From Bacteroidales bacterium (GTDB taxonomy: Bacteria > Bacteroidota > Bacteroidia > Bacteroidales > UBA1715), in the NCBI GenBank assembly GCA_024409235.1, contig JAKSUA010000002.1, forward strand, positions 157,961 through 221,960: a stretch of DNA of 64,000 nucleotides, given 5' to 3'. The notes beneath the pieces were generated by a model, which saw only the letters and a program-made list of their open reading frames with translations, was not told where the DNA came from and made no database searches. The translations under genes were made by a program, and so were the position numbers. Shown piece by piece: positions 9,785 through 19,543 of the stretch. Each line of letters starts with the position of its first letter. Position 1 is the first letter of the stretch.

Positions 9785-10804
9785 ATGAAAAAAATATTAC
9801 TAACTGTATTTATCGCAGGATTCAGCTTGTTGTCTTTTGCACAAATCACAGACAACGAATCTGCTCTTCGAAAAAATGATGTTGCACAATCAGACGAAGA
9901 AAATGGATGGAAAACAGGTGCAATGACAAACTTACAATTCAACAACACAAAACTATACAACTGGGCATCCGGAGGTGAAAACTCGGTAGCTCTAAATGCC
10001 ATTGTAAGTGCATTCGCAAACTACAAAAACGGTAAAAATGTATGGGACAACAGTTTAGACCTTGGTTACGGTATTATGCGCCAAGGAACAAAAACTTTTG
10101 ATTTGGATGGAGAAACATACAATCGTCCTTTTAAGAAAACTGATGACAAAATCGAACTTGTTTCAAAATATGGTCGTCAAGCATTCAAAAACTGGTACTA
10201 TGCAGCCTTATTGGATTTTAAAACTCAAATCACTGATGGCAAAAACTACATTCTTGATACAGGCTACACAGTTACATCAAAACGTATGTCTCCAGCCTAT
10301 TTAACTGGTGGTATTGGACTTGACTACAAACCAAACAACTATTTTAGCGCATACATTTCTCCAGTAACTGCACGTTTCATCTATGTTTGGTCTCAAGCAT
10401 TAGCAGATGCAGGTTCTTTTGGTGTTACACCTGCAGAAGTTGACGAAAACGGTAAAATGATTGCCGGAACAGGAAAAAATTTAAAAACTGAATTTGGTGG
10501 TTATGTACGTATTCAATATACACGTACAGATTGGAATGCAGAATGGTTGAAAAATGTTGGTTTGACTACAAAATTAAATTTATTCTCAAACTATCTTGAC
10601 AAACCACAAAACGTTGACGTTGATTGGGAAACTTTAATCACATGGAAGCTTTACAAATTCTTCACAATCAGCTTCAATACACATTTAATGTATGATGATG
10701 ACACTAAGACATTTGAAGTAAATGAATTAGGTGAAACAATCACAAGAGGTCCTAAAGTTCAATTTAAAGAAATCTTAGGTTTAGGCTTCTCTTACAGTTT
10801 CTAA
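9785..10804 (+). CDS. DUF3078 domain protein, probable outer-membrane barrel
   Basis: A 339-residue secreted protein of the DUF3078 family. A signal peptide (residues 1-20, cleavage after SFA) is followed by a family-typical start, NNTKLYNWASGGENSVALNA, and alternating amphipathic beta strands that end in a terminal aromatic residue (LGLGFSYSF), as in outer-membrane barrels. Aromatic girdle residues recur every 10-12 positions. The family is almost restricted to Bacteroidota and no biochemical role is established. A strong hairpin terminator follows at 10821-10866, so it is a single-gene transcript. Confidence 0.85.
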   Translation: MKKILLTVFIAGFSLLSFAQITDNESALRKNDVAQSDEENGWKTGAMTNLQFNNTKLYNWASGGENSVALNAIVSAFANYKNGKNVWDNSLDLGYGIMRQGTKTFDLDGETYNRPFKKTDDKIELVSKYGRQAFKNWYYAALLDFKTQITDGKNYILDTGYTVTSKRMSPAYLTGGIGLDYKPNNYFSAYISPVTARFIYVWSQALADAGSFGVTPAEVDENGKMIAGTGKNLKTEFGGYVRIQYTRTDWNAEWLKNVGLTTKLNLFSNYLDKPQNVDVDWETLITWKLYKFFTISFNTHLMYDDDTKTFEVNELGETITRGPKVQFKEILGLGFSYSF

Positions 10805-10820
10805 TCAAAACACTATCATT

Positions 10821-10866
10821 CGTTTATGAATTTTCAAGACTTTATTGAAAATTCATAAACGTTTTT
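10821..10866 (+). terminator. Strong intrinsic terminator after the DUF3078 gene
   Basis: Two 17-base arms (10821-10837 and 10845-10861) are perfect inverted repeats around a 7-base loop and run into a short T tract (10862-10866). Confidence 0.8.
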
Positions 10867-10879
10867 ACAAACACTTTTT

Positions 10880-10887
10880 TATCTTTG
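10880..10887 (+). promoter_or_regulatory. Promoter -7 element of the zapA operon
   Basis: TATCTTTG (TAnnTTTG) lies 21 bases before the ATG at 10909 and directly after the terminator of the previous gene. Confidence 0.65.
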
Positions 10888-10908
10888 TAAAGATTTAACA
10901 TATAGAAA

Positions 10909-11208
10909 ATGACACAAGACATAAACAATATTATAGAAGGCCTAAAGTCAAAGATATCGGTTCTTATGTCTATGTTTTCTGTACTTAAATCTCAAAACGA
11001 ACAATTAAAAAAGGAAAACGAAGATTTTAAACAGACAATAGAAAAACAACAAAACTTAATAACAGAATTAGAGCAAAAAGTTAATACATTACAATTAGCT
11101 AAAGCTGTATCTGATACTTCGGGAACAACAGACGACAAATCTGCCCGAAAATATATTGAGGGAATTATACGGGAAATAGATTCTTGTATTGCATTATTAA
11201 ATAAATGA
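10909..11208 (+). CDS. Small coiled-coil protein upstream of zapA
   Basis: A 99-residue cytoplasmic protein that is mostly heptad-repeat coiled coil (residues about 10-65, e.g. LKSQNEQLKKENEDF), followed by a short C-terminal helix (YIEGIIREIDSCIALLNK). Its stop overlaps the zapA start by 4 bp (ATGA at 11205-11208), so the two products are probably made together. Position and shape recall ZapB-like partners of ZapA; a similar small gene commonly sits before zapA in Bacteroidota. A direct role in Z-ring organisation is an inference. Confidence 0.75.
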   Translation: MTQDINNIIEGLKSKISVLMSMFSVLKSQNEQLKKENEDFKQTIEKQQNLITELEQKVNTLQLAKAVSDTSGTTDDKSARKYIEGIIREIDSCIALLNK

Positions 11209-11498
11209 GTGATAATATAAACATAACACTAAAGATTCTTGACAGAACTATGAATCTTACAATACCTGCCAGCGAAGAAGAAACTCTTCGTGAAGCAAAC
11301 AAACGTATTGATGAGATTACAACAAAGTTCAAACAACGTTACAACGATGTTGACAATCAGAATCTTCTAAACATGGCTATATTACAACTTGCAAGAAAAT
11401 TACTCGAAACCGAAAAGAATCTAAAAAAAGATGACGTCGGGGACGAACTCGAAAGAGTATGTGAAGAACTTGATGAATTTATTAAAATAAATCAATAA
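11205..11498 (+). CDS. zapA: Cell division protein ZapA
   Basis: A 97-residue ZapA, which binds FtsZ and promotes bundling of Z-ring protofilaments. Seen: N-terminal beta segment (INITLKILDRTMNLTIPASEEETLREANKRI; the conserved pattern is a short beta sheet plus ETLREANKRI), then a long helix with MAILQLARKLLE typical of the ZapA dimerisation coiled coil. It is translationally coupled to the preceding coiled-coil gene. Downstream comes the probable 6S RNA and rny, a gene order also known from related genomes. Confidence 0.88.
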   Translation: MSDNINITLKILDRTMNLTIPASEEETLREANKRIDEITTKFKQRYNDVDNQNLLNMAILQLARKLLETEKNLKKDDVGDELERVCEELDEFIKINQ

Positions 11499-11535
11499 AA
11501 GACCTTTAAATTCAGTTATACTCGTATTGTTTCTT

Positions 11536-11690
11536 TAGATCGCGGAAAACTCGACATTTATTTCGCACAAAAAGAGATCAGTTACAGCCGCCGATGATAG
11601 GCTTCACTCCCATTGGGAGTCCTTTTGGACAGTAGAAATCAGAATCGGCTTACTCTCTAACCCTGTTGACTTTTGGGGTTTTCTGGACAT
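11536..11690 (+). ncRNA. ssrS: Probable 6S RNA
   Basis: The 230-bp gap between zapA and rny has no reading frame but folds well. Seen: a closing stem formed by CGGAAAAC (11543-11550) with GTTTTCTG (11678-11685), continued by TCGAC with GTTGA; an AGAGA/TCTCT pairing (11573-11577 with 11653-11657); a GCCGAT/ATCGGC stem; and two apical hairpins (ACTCCC-ATT-GGGAGT and GTCC-TTTT-GGAC). A long interrupted rod with a central bulge is the 6S shape. Known: 6S RNA sequesters the RNA polymerase housekeeping holoenzyme, and ssrS is often next to zapA. Ends are approximate; identity is inferred from synteny and fold. Confidence 0.6.
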
Positions 11691-11730
11691 GAAACAATAT
11701 GAGTTTTTTATTTATATATACTGAATTATT

Positions 11731-13266
11731 ATGTTTATTTTAATTATCACTGGCATTATTACATTCGTTATAGGTGCTGTCCTTGCGTTTGTAGTACAAA
11801 AAATATTTCTGAGTGCAAAAACTAAAGCAATCCTCGCTGATGCAGAAAAAGAAGCGGAAGCAAACACTAAAGAACGTTTGTTTCAAGCGAAAGAAAAATT
11901 TCTGCAAATGAAATCAGAAAACGAAAAAATCATCAACGAGAGAAACAACAAAGTTGCACAAGCAGAAAACCGAATCAAACAAAAAGAAGCTTCTCTTCAA
12001 TCTAAATTTGATGAAATCCAACACAAACAACAAGAATTAGCTAACCAGAAAGAAATTCTTGCAAACCAGATTCAAATCAACGAGAAAAAAGCTGAAGATC
12101 TAGAAAAGCTTCACAAACAACAAGTAGAACAATTAGAAACAATATCTGGACTTTCTGCCAACGATGCAAAAGAACAACTAATTGATTCATTAAAAGCTGA
12201 AGCAAAAACAGAAGCAATGTCCTTAATTAATGAAATTATGGACGAAGCAAAAATGACGGCGAACAAGGAAGCTAAGAAAATCGTAATTCAAACAATACAA
12301 AGAACTGCGACAGAACACGTTGCGGAAAATTCCGTTTCCGTTTTCCATATAGAAAGCGATGAAGTAAAAGGAAGAATTATCGGACGTGAAGGAAGAAACA
12401 TTCGTGCATTGGAAGCTGCAACAGGTATAGAAATCATTGTTGATGATACCCCAGATGCAATTATCCTTTCTGGTTTTGATCCTGTTCGTCGTGAAATAGC
12501 TCGCCTATCGTTACATCAACTTGTAACCGACGGACGTATCCATCCTGCAAGAATTGAAGAAGTTGTAGAGAAAACAAGAAAACAAGTTGAAGAAGAAATT
12601 ATTGAAACAGGTAAACGTGTTGCTATTGACTTAGGTATTCATGGTTTGCACCCAGATTTAATCCGTCATATTGGTCGTATGAAATACCGTTCTTCTTATG
12701 GACAAAATCTATTGCAACACTCTAAGGAAACAGCAAAATTATGTGGTATAATGGCAGCAGAACTAGGATTAAATTCAAAATCAGCAAAACGTGCCGGCCT
12801 GCTTCACGATATTGGTAAAGTTATTGAAGAAGATGACGAAAAACCACACGCATTGTCTGGTATGGATTTAGCAGAAAAATGCAAAGAACGTCCAGAAATT
12901 TGCAATGCCATCGGTGCTCACCACGAAGAAATTGAAATGGAATCATTGATAGCTCCTATCGTTCAGGTTTGTGATGCAATTTCCGGTGCTCGTCCAGGTG
13001 CACGTCGCGAAATTGTTGAATCATACATCAAACGATTAAAAGATCTAGAAAACATAGCACTTTCATATCCAGGTGTATTGAAAACCTATGCTATCCAAGC
13101 AGGCCGTGAACTTCGTGTAATTGTTGGTGCAGAAAAAGTAAGCGATTCCGAAGCAGAAGTTCTATCAATGAACATCGCTAAAAAGATTCAGGAAGAAATG
13201 ACTTATCCTGGTCAAATCAAGATTACAGTTATCAGAGAAACTAGAGCTATTAATTACGCAAAATAA
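11731..13266 (+). CDS. rny: Ribonuclease Y
   Basis: A 511-residue membrane-anchored endoribonuclease that starts mRNA decay. Seen in order: one N-terminal transmembrane helix (about residues 3-25), a long coiled coil (about 30-150), a KH RNA-binding domain with [15 protein letters not shown] (about 215-230), and an HD phosphohydrolase domain with [12 protein letters not shown] (about 350) and later H-H residues in [13 protein letters not shown]. Length and domain order match the family. Its stop overlaps the start of the epimerase gene by one base. Confidence 0.96.
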   Translation: MFILIITGIITFVIGAVLAFVVQKIFLSAKTKAILADAEKEAEANTKERLFQAKEKFLQMKSENEKIINERNNKVAQAENRIKQKEASLQSKFDEIQHKQQELANQKEILANQIQINEKKAEDLEKLHKQQVEQLETISGLSANDAKEQLIDSLKAEAKTEAMSLINEIMDEAKMTANKEAKKIVIQTIQRTATEHVAENSVSVFHIESDEVKGRIIGREGRNIRALEAATGIEIIVDDTPDAIILSGFDPVRREIARLSLHQLVTDGRIHPARIEEVVEKTRKQVEEEIIETGKRVAIDLGIHGLHPDLIRHIGRMKYRSSYGQNLLQHSKETAKLCGIMAAELGLNSKSAKRAGLLHDIGKVIEEDDEKPHALSGMDLAEKCKERPEICNAIGAHHEEIEMESLIAPIVQVCDAISGARPGARREIVESYIKRLKDLENIALSYPGVLKTYAIQAGRELRVIVGAEKVSDSEAEVLSMNIAKKIQEEMTYPGQIKITVIRETRAINYAK

Positions 13267-14237
13267 TGCTTGCAGGCAAGAACATATTAGTTACAGGAGG
13301 AGCTGGATTCATTGGTTCAAACCTTATTGAAGCTCTTTTGGAAAACAATACTGTTACTTGTCTTGACAATTTTTCTACGGGATATCGAGAAAATATAGAA
13401 CGTTTTCTCGATAATCCTCGTTTTACCTTGATTGAAGGAGATATCAGAGACCTTGAGACATGCAAGAATGCAGTTAAAGGAAAAGATTTAGTATATCAAG
13501 AAGCAGCATTAGGTTCTGTTCCGCGTTCTATCGCCGACCCTGTTACAAGTACACAAGTTAACGTCCTTGGATTTGTAAATATGCTTACTGCAGCAAAAGA
13601 CGAAGGCATAAAACGATTCATTTATGCGAGTTCTTCGTCAACATACGGTGACGCGACATACTCTCCAAAAATTGAGGATAAAAAAGGAAATTTGTTGTCT
13701 CCCTACGCTGTTACAAAACACACCAATGATTTATTTGCCAAAAACTTTTCTTATCTTTATGGAATAGAAACAATAGGTTTATGTTACTTCAATGTTTTTG
13801 GTCCACATCAAGATCCAAACGGTGCTTATGCAGCAGTAATTCCCAAATTCATAAATTTATTGTTTGAACATAAACAGCCAACGATATTCGGAGACGGAAA
13901 ACAATCCCGCGACTTTACGTATGTGAAAAATGTTGTGAAAGCAAATATTCTAGCAGCAGAAGCACAATTAGAAAATAAGCATGAACATATTAATATTGCA
14001 TGCAACGAATCTATTGACTTAACAACACTTACTCATTGCATAATAAAAAGTCTTTCGAAATACGACGAAAAAATTGAAAATATTCAACCATTGTATGCAG
14101 AAGCAAGAAAAGGAGACATAAAAGACTCACTTGCTTCTATAGAAAAAGCAAGAAGACTTTTACATTATAGTCCGGAAATACTTGTTGAAGAAGGAATTGA
14201 ATTAACAACAGAATGGTTCTTTAATAATAGAAAGTAA
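13266..14237 (+). CDS. NAD-dependent sugar-nucleotide epimerase/dehydratase
   Basis: A 323-residue extended short-chain dehydrogenase/reductase acting on nucleotide sugars. Seen: the Rossmann motif GGAGFIGSNL at residues 10-19, the SSS (ASSSSTYG) and YAVTK catalytic elements, and DFTYVKNVVKA near the sugar-binding site. The closest recognised group is the UDP-N-acetylglucosamine C4-epimerase (WbpP/TviC) group, which feeds surface polysaccharide synthesis; the exact substrate is not certain. It overlaps rny by one base (TAATG) and is followed by a terminator, so it probably shares the upstream transcript. Confidence 0.82.
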   Translation: MLAGKNILVTGGAGFIGSNLIEALLENNTVTCLDNFSTGYRENIERFLDNPRFTLIEGDIRDLETCKNAVKGKDLVYQEAALGSVPRSIADPVTSTQVNVLGFVNMLTAAKDEGIKRFIYASSSSTYGDATYSPKIEDKKGNLLSPYAVTKHTNDLFAKNFSYLYGIETIGLCYFNVFGPHQDPNGAYAAVIPKFINLLFEHKQPTIFGDGKQSRDFTYVKNVVKANILAAEAQLENKHEHINIACNESIDLTTLTHCIIKSLSKYDEKIENIQPLYAEARKGDIKDSLASIEKARRLLHYSPEILVEEGIELTTEWFFNNRK

Positions 14238-14267
14238 AAAAGGAAGTCGCTTGACTTCCTTTTTTGT
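14236..14267 (+). terminator. Intrinsic terminator after the epimerase gene
   Basis: Arms AGGAAGTC (14241-14248) and GACTTCCT (14253-14260) enclose GCTT and are extended by an A/T run, with a T tract after the stem. The 14268-14391 gap beyond it shows nothing further. Confidence 0.8.
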
Positions 14268-14391
14268 TTTCAGCAGTACTATTTTAATATTTTCGGGCAA
14301 ACAAAAACAAGTCATTCAGAAGCAGTGCAACATGATAAAAAATACCTTTAATAAAATGTCTATTTTTAGACCGATAGTTTTATTTTTTTCC

Positions 14392-14399
14392 TAATTTTG
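14392..14399 (+). promoter_or_regulatory. Promoter -7 element of nifJ
   Basis: TAATTTTG (TAnnTTTG) 43 bases before the ATG; the -33 region is T-rich without a clean TTG. Confidence 0.6.
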
Positions 14400-14442
14400 C
14401 AACCGATTATAGAATAATAACAAATAACAATTATACAAAATC

Positions 14443-17400
14443 ATGGCAGATAAAAAATTTTTGACATGTGATGGTAATGCGGCAGCAGCGCACATAGCAT
14501 ATATGTTCACTGAAGTAGCAGCTATCTACCCTATCACTCCGTCTTCTCCTATGGCGGAAAATGTTGATGAATGGTCGGCTCAAGGTCGTAAGAACATGTT
14601 TGGTGAAACTGTACTTGTACAGGAAATGCAATCAGAAGGCGGTGCCGCTGGTACTGTTCACGGTTCTTTGCAAGCTGGTGCATTAACAACTACATTCACA
14701 GCATCTCAAGGTTTACTTTTGATGATTCCTAACATGTATAAAATTGCAGGTGAATTACTACCTTGCGTTTTCCATGTTTCTGCACGTTCTCTTGCTTCTC
14801 ACGCACTTTGTATCTTCGGTGACCACCAAGACGTTTTGGCTTGTCGTCAAACAGGTTTCGCAATGCTTGCTGAAGGTTCTGTACAAGAAGTTATGGATCT
14901 TTCTGGTGTTGCTCACTTGGCAACTATCAAGAGCCGTGTTCCTTTCTTGAACTTCTTCGACGGTTTCCGTACATCTCACGAATACCAAAAAATCGAAGTT
15001 ATCAACCAAGAAGATATCGTTCCTCTTGTTGATCAAGATGCATTGAAAGCTTTCCGTGAAAGAGCTCTTACTCCAGAACACCCAGAAATGCGTGGTATGG
15101 CAGAAAACAACGATGTTTTCTTCGCTCACAGAGAAGCTTGTAATCCATATTACGAAAAAGTAGCTGACATCGTTGCTGACTATATGGATAAAATTTCTGC
15201 TATCACAGGTAGAAAATATCGTCCATTCGATTACTATGGTGCTGCTGATGCTGAAAACATCATCATCGCTATGGGTTCTGCAACTGAATGTATCAAAGAA
15301 GTTGTTGACTACAAAATGAAGAATGGTGAAAAAGTTGGTCTTATTTCAGTTCACTTGTATCGTCCATTCTCACTTAAATACTTAAAAGAAGCTATCCCTG
15401 CTTCTGCTAAGAAAATCGCTGTTCTTGATAGAACAAAAGAACCAGGAGCTAACTCAGAACCACTTTACTTGGATGTTGTTGACGCATTGTCAGAACTTGG
15501 CATGTTAAAAGACATCACTGTTGTTGGTGGTCGCTACGGTCTTGGATCTAACGATACTACTCCAGCTAACATCATCGCTATTTATGACAACTTAGCTCTT
15601 AGCACTCCAAAGAACCACTTCACTGTTGGTATCGTTGATGATGTAACATTTACTTCTCTTCCAACTGGCGAAGAAGTTTCTGTTGCTCCAGAAGGAATGT
15701 TCCAAGCTAAATTCTTCGGTCTTGGTGCTGATGGTACTGTTGGTGCTAACAAAAACTCTGTAAAAATCATCGGTGAAACAACTGACAAATACTGCCAAGC
15801 TTATTTCGCATACGACTCTAAGAAATCTGGTGGTTTCACATGTTCTCACCTTCGTTTCGGTGACACTCCAATCCGTTCTACATATTTGGTAACAACTCCA
15901 AACTTTGTAGCTTGTCACCAACAAGCATATTTAAATATGTATGATGTGACTCGTGGTTTGCAAAAAGGCGGAACATTCCTTTTGAACACAATTTGGGATG
16001 GTGAAGAACTTGCAAACAACATTCCTAACAAAGTAAAAGCTTACTTCGCTAAGAATGACATTAAAGTTTACTACATCAATGCAACTAAGATTGCACAAGA
16101 AATCGGTCTTGGTAACAGAACAAACACTATTCTTCAATCAGCATTCTTCCGTATTACTGCTGTAATTCCAGTAGACAAAGCAGTTGAAGAAATGAAACAT
16201 TTTGCTCTTAAATCGTATGGTAAGAAAGGTCAAGATGTTGTTGACAAAAACTATGCTGCTATTGACCGCGGTGGTGAATACAAACAACTTGCTATTGATC
16301 CAGCATGGGCATCTCTTGAAGCTCAACCAAAAGTTTACTCTGATGGTGATGACTTCATCAACAAAGTTGTTCGTCCAATCAATGCTCAAGATGGCGACTT
16401 ACTTCCAGTTTCTTCATTCAAAGGTATTGAAGATGGTACTTGGGCTGCCGGTACTGCTAAATACGAAAAACGTGGTGTAGGTGCATTCGTTCCAGTATGG
16501 GACGCTGAAAAATGTATCCAATGTAACAAGTGTGCTTATGTTTGTCCTCACGCTTGTATCCGTCCATTCGTAATGACAGAAGAAGAAAAAGCAGGTTTCA
16601 ACGGTCAAACAATCGAAATGAAAGCTCCAGCTGCTATGAAGGGAATGTACTTCACAATGCAAGTTGGCGTAAAAGACTGTCTTGCTTGCGGTAACTGTGC
16701 TGATGTTTGTCCTGGTAATCCAAAACTTGGCGGTTCTGCTCTTACAATGGTTCCTTACGATGACAACTCAGAAGCTGCTGCTAAGGAAGCCGCTAACTGG
16801 AACTACTGTGTAGAAAAAGTTACTTCTAAACAAGATTTAGTTGATATCACTGCTAATGTTAAGAATTCACAATTCGCTCAACCATTGTTCGAGTTCTCTG
16901 GTGCTTGTGCTGGTTGTGGTGAAACTCCTTACGTTAAATTGATTTCTCAATTATTTGGTGACCGTGAGATCGTAGCTAACGCAACAGGTTGTTCTTCAAT
17001 CTACTCAGGTTCTGTACCATCAACTCCTTACACAACAAACGCTAAGGGTCAAGGTCCAGCTTGGGCAAACTCATTGTTCGAAGACTTCTGCGAATTCGGT
17101 CTTGGTATGCATGTAGCAAACAAGAAAATGCGTGCTCGTGTTAAATCATTGTTCGAACATACATTAGAATCAGACAAAACTTCTGCAGAATTCAAAGCTG
17201 CTGCACAAGAATGGATTGACGGAATGGAAGATGCAGCTGCAAGTAAAGCTGCTGCTGCTAAATTGGTTCCTATGATTGAAGCTAACGCAGCTCAAGGTTG
17301 TGGAACTTGCAGTCAATTGAAAGAATTGAGCCACTACTTAGTAAAACGTTCTCAATGGATTATCGGTGGTGACGGTGCTTCTTACGATATCGGTTACGGA

Positions 17401-18003
17401 GGTTTAGATCATGTTATCGCTTCTGGCGAAGATGTAAACATCTTGGTTATCGATACTGAAGTTTACTCTAACACTGGTGGTCAAGCTTCTAAAGCAACTC
17501 CTCTTGGTGCAATCGCTAAATTCGCTGCTTCAGGTAAGAGAGTTCGCAAGAAAGATATCGGTATGATTGCAACAACTTACGGTTATGTATATGTTGCTCA
17601 AATCGCTATGGGTGCAGACCAAGCTCAATGTTTGAAAGCAATCCGCGAAGCTGAAGCTTACCACGGACCATCTATCATCATTGCTTACGCTCCATGTATC
17701 AACCACGGTTTGAAGAAAGGTATGGGTAAATCACAAGCTGAAGAAGCTGCAGCAGTTGCTTGCGGTTACTGGCACTTATGGAGATTCAACCCAGAATTGG
17801 AAGCAGAAGGCAAAAACCCATTCACACTTGATAGCAAAGAACCAGCTTGGGAAGGTTTCCAAGATTTCTTGAAAGGTGAAGTTCGTTACGCATCTGTAAT
17901 GAAACAATACCCAACAGAAGCTCAAGAATTGTTCGATGCAGCTGAAGACATGGCTAAAAAACGCTATGCTTCTTATGTAAGAATGAGCAAATTGGAATAC
18001 TAA
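14443..18003 (+). CDS. nifJ: Pyruvate:ferredoxin (flavodoxin) oxidoreductase
   Basis: A 1186-residue homodimeric PFOR that converts pyruvate and CoA to acetyl-CoA and CO2 with reduction of ferredoxin; central to anaerobic energy metabolism. Seen: N-terminal pyruvate-binding domain (AAAHIAYMFTEVAAIYPITP), the 2x4Fe-4S ferredoxin domain with CIQCNKCAYVCP (about residue 691) and CLACGNCADVCPG (about 745), and the TPP domain with IGGDGASYDIGYGG and DTEVYSNTGGQ (about 970-1020). Codon use is strongly biased towards AAC, TTC, ATC, GGT and GCT compared with neighbours, as expected of a highly expressed gene. It has its own promoter and terminator. Confidence 0.97.
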   Translation: MADKKFLTCDGNAAAAHIAYMFTEVAAIYPITPSSPMAENVDEWSAQGRKNMFGETVLVQEMQSEGGAAGTVHGSLQAGALTTTFTASQGLLLMIPNMYKIAGELLPCVFHVSARSLASHALCIFGDHQDVLACRQTGFAMLAEGSVQEVMDLSGVAHLATIKSRVPFLNFFDGFRTSHEYQKIEVINQEDIVPLVDQDALKAFRERALTPEHPEMRGMAENNDVFFAHREACNPYYEKVADIVADYMDKISAITGRKYRPFDYYGAADAENIIIAMGSATECIKEVVDYKMKNGEKVGLISVHLYRPFSLKYLKEAIPASAKKIAVLDRTKEPGANSEPLYLDVVDALSELGMLKDITVVGGRYGLGSNDTTPANIIAIYDNLALSTPKNHFTVGIVDDVTFTSLPTGEEVSVAPEGMFQAKFFGLGADGTVGANKNSVKIIGETTDKYCQAYFAYDSKKSGGFTCSHLRFGDTPIRSTYLVTTPNFVACHQQAYLNMYDVTRGLQKGGTFLLNTIWDGEELANNIPNKVKAYFAKNDIKVYYINATKIAQEIGLGNRTNTILQSAFFRITAVIPVDKAVEEMKHFALKSYGKKGQDVVDKNYAAIDRGGEYKQLAIDPAWASLEAQPKVYSDGDDFINKVVRPINAQDGDLLPVSSFKGIEDGTWAAGTAKYEKRGVGAFVPVWDAEKCIQCNKCAYVCPHACIRPFVMTEEEKAGFNGQTIEMKAPAAMKGMYFTMQVGVKDCLACGNCADVCPGNPKLGGSALTMVPYDDNSEAAAKEAANWNYCVEKVTSKQDLVDITANVKNSQFAQPLFEFSGACAGCGETPYVKLISQLFGDREIVANATGCSSIYSGSVPSTPYTTNAKGQGPAWANSLFEDFCEFGLGMHVANKKMRARVKSLFEHTLESDKTSAEFKAAAQEWIDGMEDAAASKAAAAKLVPMIEANAAQGCGTCSQLKELSHYLVKRSQWIIGGDGASYDIGYGGLDHVIASGEDVNILVIDTEVYSNTGGQASKATPLGAIAKFAASGKRVRKKDIGMIATTYGYVYVAQIAMGADQAQCLKAIREAEAYHGPSIIIAYAPCINHGLKKGMGKSQAEEAAAVACGYWHLWRFNPELEAEGKNPFTLDSKEPAWEGFQDFLKGEVRYASVMKQYPTEAQELFDAAEDMAKKRYASYVRMSKLEY

Positions 18004-18023
18004 TAGGTAATTTCAATACACAG

Positions 18024-18056
18024 AAAAGCCCGATGAAAAATCATCGGGCTTTTTTA
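18024..18056 (+). terminator. Intrinsic terminator of nifJ
   Basis: Thirteen-base arms (18024-18036, 18041-18053) form a perfect GC-rich stem (GCCCGATGA) around AAAA with a T tract. Confidence 0.85.
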
Positions 18057-18141
18057 TTATACGCCCATCCACCACAGAATGATTTTATTGAAAATATTTC
18101 CTCATTCTATTCCAAGATTAATTGTTGATTATGTTTTTATG

Positions 18142-18149
18142 TATCTTTG
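18142..18149 (+). promoter_or_regulatory. Promoter -7 element of the yihY-family gene
   Basis: TATCTTTG (TAnnTTTG) lies 20 bases before the ATG at 18170 and inside the longer open frame that begins at a TTG at 18122, which rules out that earlier start. Confidence 0.65.
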
Positions 18150-18169
18150 CTTCACCAACAAAAGAAACT

Positions 18170-19492
18170 ATGAACAAAAAAACAGGTGTTATAGCCAAAG
18201 CGCTCAAATTCATCACATTCGATGTGTGGAGCATCAACATGAAAAAAATATCAAGTCGTAATTTCAAGCTAATAATACTGCTTCGTATTATAATTCTTTC
18301 GGTAAAAGGATTCATTCAAAAACGCTGTCTGGAAAAAGCATCGGCACTTACCTACTACACCGTTCTTGCAATTGTTCCGATTGCAGCAATGGCATTTGGT
18401 ATAGCAAAAGGGTTTGGATTCGATAAAGACATAGAAGCCTATCTTATTGAACTTTGTGGCGACAAACAGGATTTTGTGGACATGATTCTATATTTCAGTG
18501 ACTCTATGCTGGCAAGAACAGCCGGAGGACTTATTGCTGGTATAGGTATAGTAATTTTACTTTGGTCTGTAATAAAAGTTATGAGCAATATAGAAAGTGC
18601 TTTCAACGAAATATGGTCAGTAAACAAACAACGTTCTATTACAAGAAAACTTAGTGATTATCTTACAATTATGTTGTTGGCACCATTTTGTCTTGTAATT
18701 TCCTATAGTGCAACATCATACATAACAACATTAATTGCAGATTGGGCTCTTTCCATTGAATGGGTAAATCGATTCAATGGACTAATCTCATTTGGACTAA
18801 ATTTGATACCTTATAGCTTGCTTTGGTTTGCCTTTGCAATACTTTATCTTGTGATGCCAAACACAAAGGTGCAATTTAAATCTGCAATAATCAGCGGTAT
18901 AATTTCAGGTATTGTTTTTCAAGTAGTTCAATATTTTTATGTAAAATTCCAAATTGGTGTTTCAAACTACAATGCCATATATGGAAGTTTTGCTGTAATT
19001 CCATTATTCCTTGTTTGGATGCAGCTTTCGTGGACAATAATTTTAATTGGTGCCGGAATATCATATTCTATACAGAATGTCAAAAATTTTGAATATGAAC
19101 TGGAGGTAACGCAACTAAGCTATTCGCTTAAAATAAAACTTGCAATGCTAATAATGCGTTCTATTGCAGAACGATTCAAAAAAGGACTTCCTCCGCAAAC
19201 CTCACAGGAAATTAGTGAAGACATTGATCTTCCACACAGAATAACCAAAATGATTCTCGTTGGAATGATTGACGCAAACATTGTACACGAAGTTAAAACA
19301 GATGAAGATCAGCAATTTGCCTATGCACCAGCATTCCATGTTGACGACATGACTATTTCTAACTGCGTGAAAAAACTATTAAATTCAGGAATAAATCAAC
19401 TTGATTTTAAAGATGACGAAACCTTTCATAAAATCTCTGCTATAATTGACAACGCTGAATTTCCAGAGAACAAAGAGCTAACAAAGATATAG
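18170..19492 (+). CDS. YihY/BrkB-family inner-membrane protein
   Basis: A 440-residue polytopic membrane protein of the YihY (formerly BrkB, 'virulence factor') family. Seen: the family's entry motif KRCLEKASALTYYTVLAIVPIAAM (the conserved core is ASALTYYT), five to six transmembrane helices up to about residue 300, and a soluble C-terminal region of about 120 residues with a winged-helix flavour (LPPQTSQEISEDIDLP). YihY proteins were once misassigned as ribonuclease BN; the true function is unknown. The start was moved to the ATG after the promoter. A bidirectional hairpin separates it from the convergent GH5 gene. Confidence 0.85.
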   Translation: MNKKTGVIAKALKFITFDVWSINMKKISSRNFKLIILLRIIILSVKGFIQKRCLEKASALTYYTVLAIVPIAAMAFGIAKGFGFDKDIEAYLIELCGDKQDFVDMILYFSDSMLARTAGGLIAGIGIVILLWSVIKVMSNIESAFNEIWSVNKQRSITRKLSDYLTIMLLAPFCLVISYSATSYITTLIADWALSIEWVNRFNGLISFGLNLIPYSLLWFAFAILYLVMPNTKVQFKSAIISGIISGIVFQVVQYFYVKFQIGVSNYNAIYGSFAVIPLFLVWMQLSWTIILIGAGISYSIQNVKNFEYELEVTQLSYSLKIKLAMLIMRSIAERFKKGLPPQTSQEISEDIDLPHRITKMILVGMIDANIVHEVKTDEDQQFAYAPAFHVDDMTISNCVKKLLNSGINQLDFKDDETFHKISAIIDNAEFPENKELTKI

Positions 19493-19498
19493 ACCAAT

Positions 19499-19529
19499 AA
19501 AAAAGGCAACCAATTGGTTGCCTTTTTTT
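19499..19529. terminator. Bidirectional terminator between the yihY-family and GH5 genes
   Basis: GGCAACC (19505-19511) and GGTTGCC (19516-19522) around AATT, flanked by an A run on one side and a T run on the other, so it can serve both convergent genes. Confidence 0.8.
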
Positions 19530-19543
19530 AATCATAGACTTAA

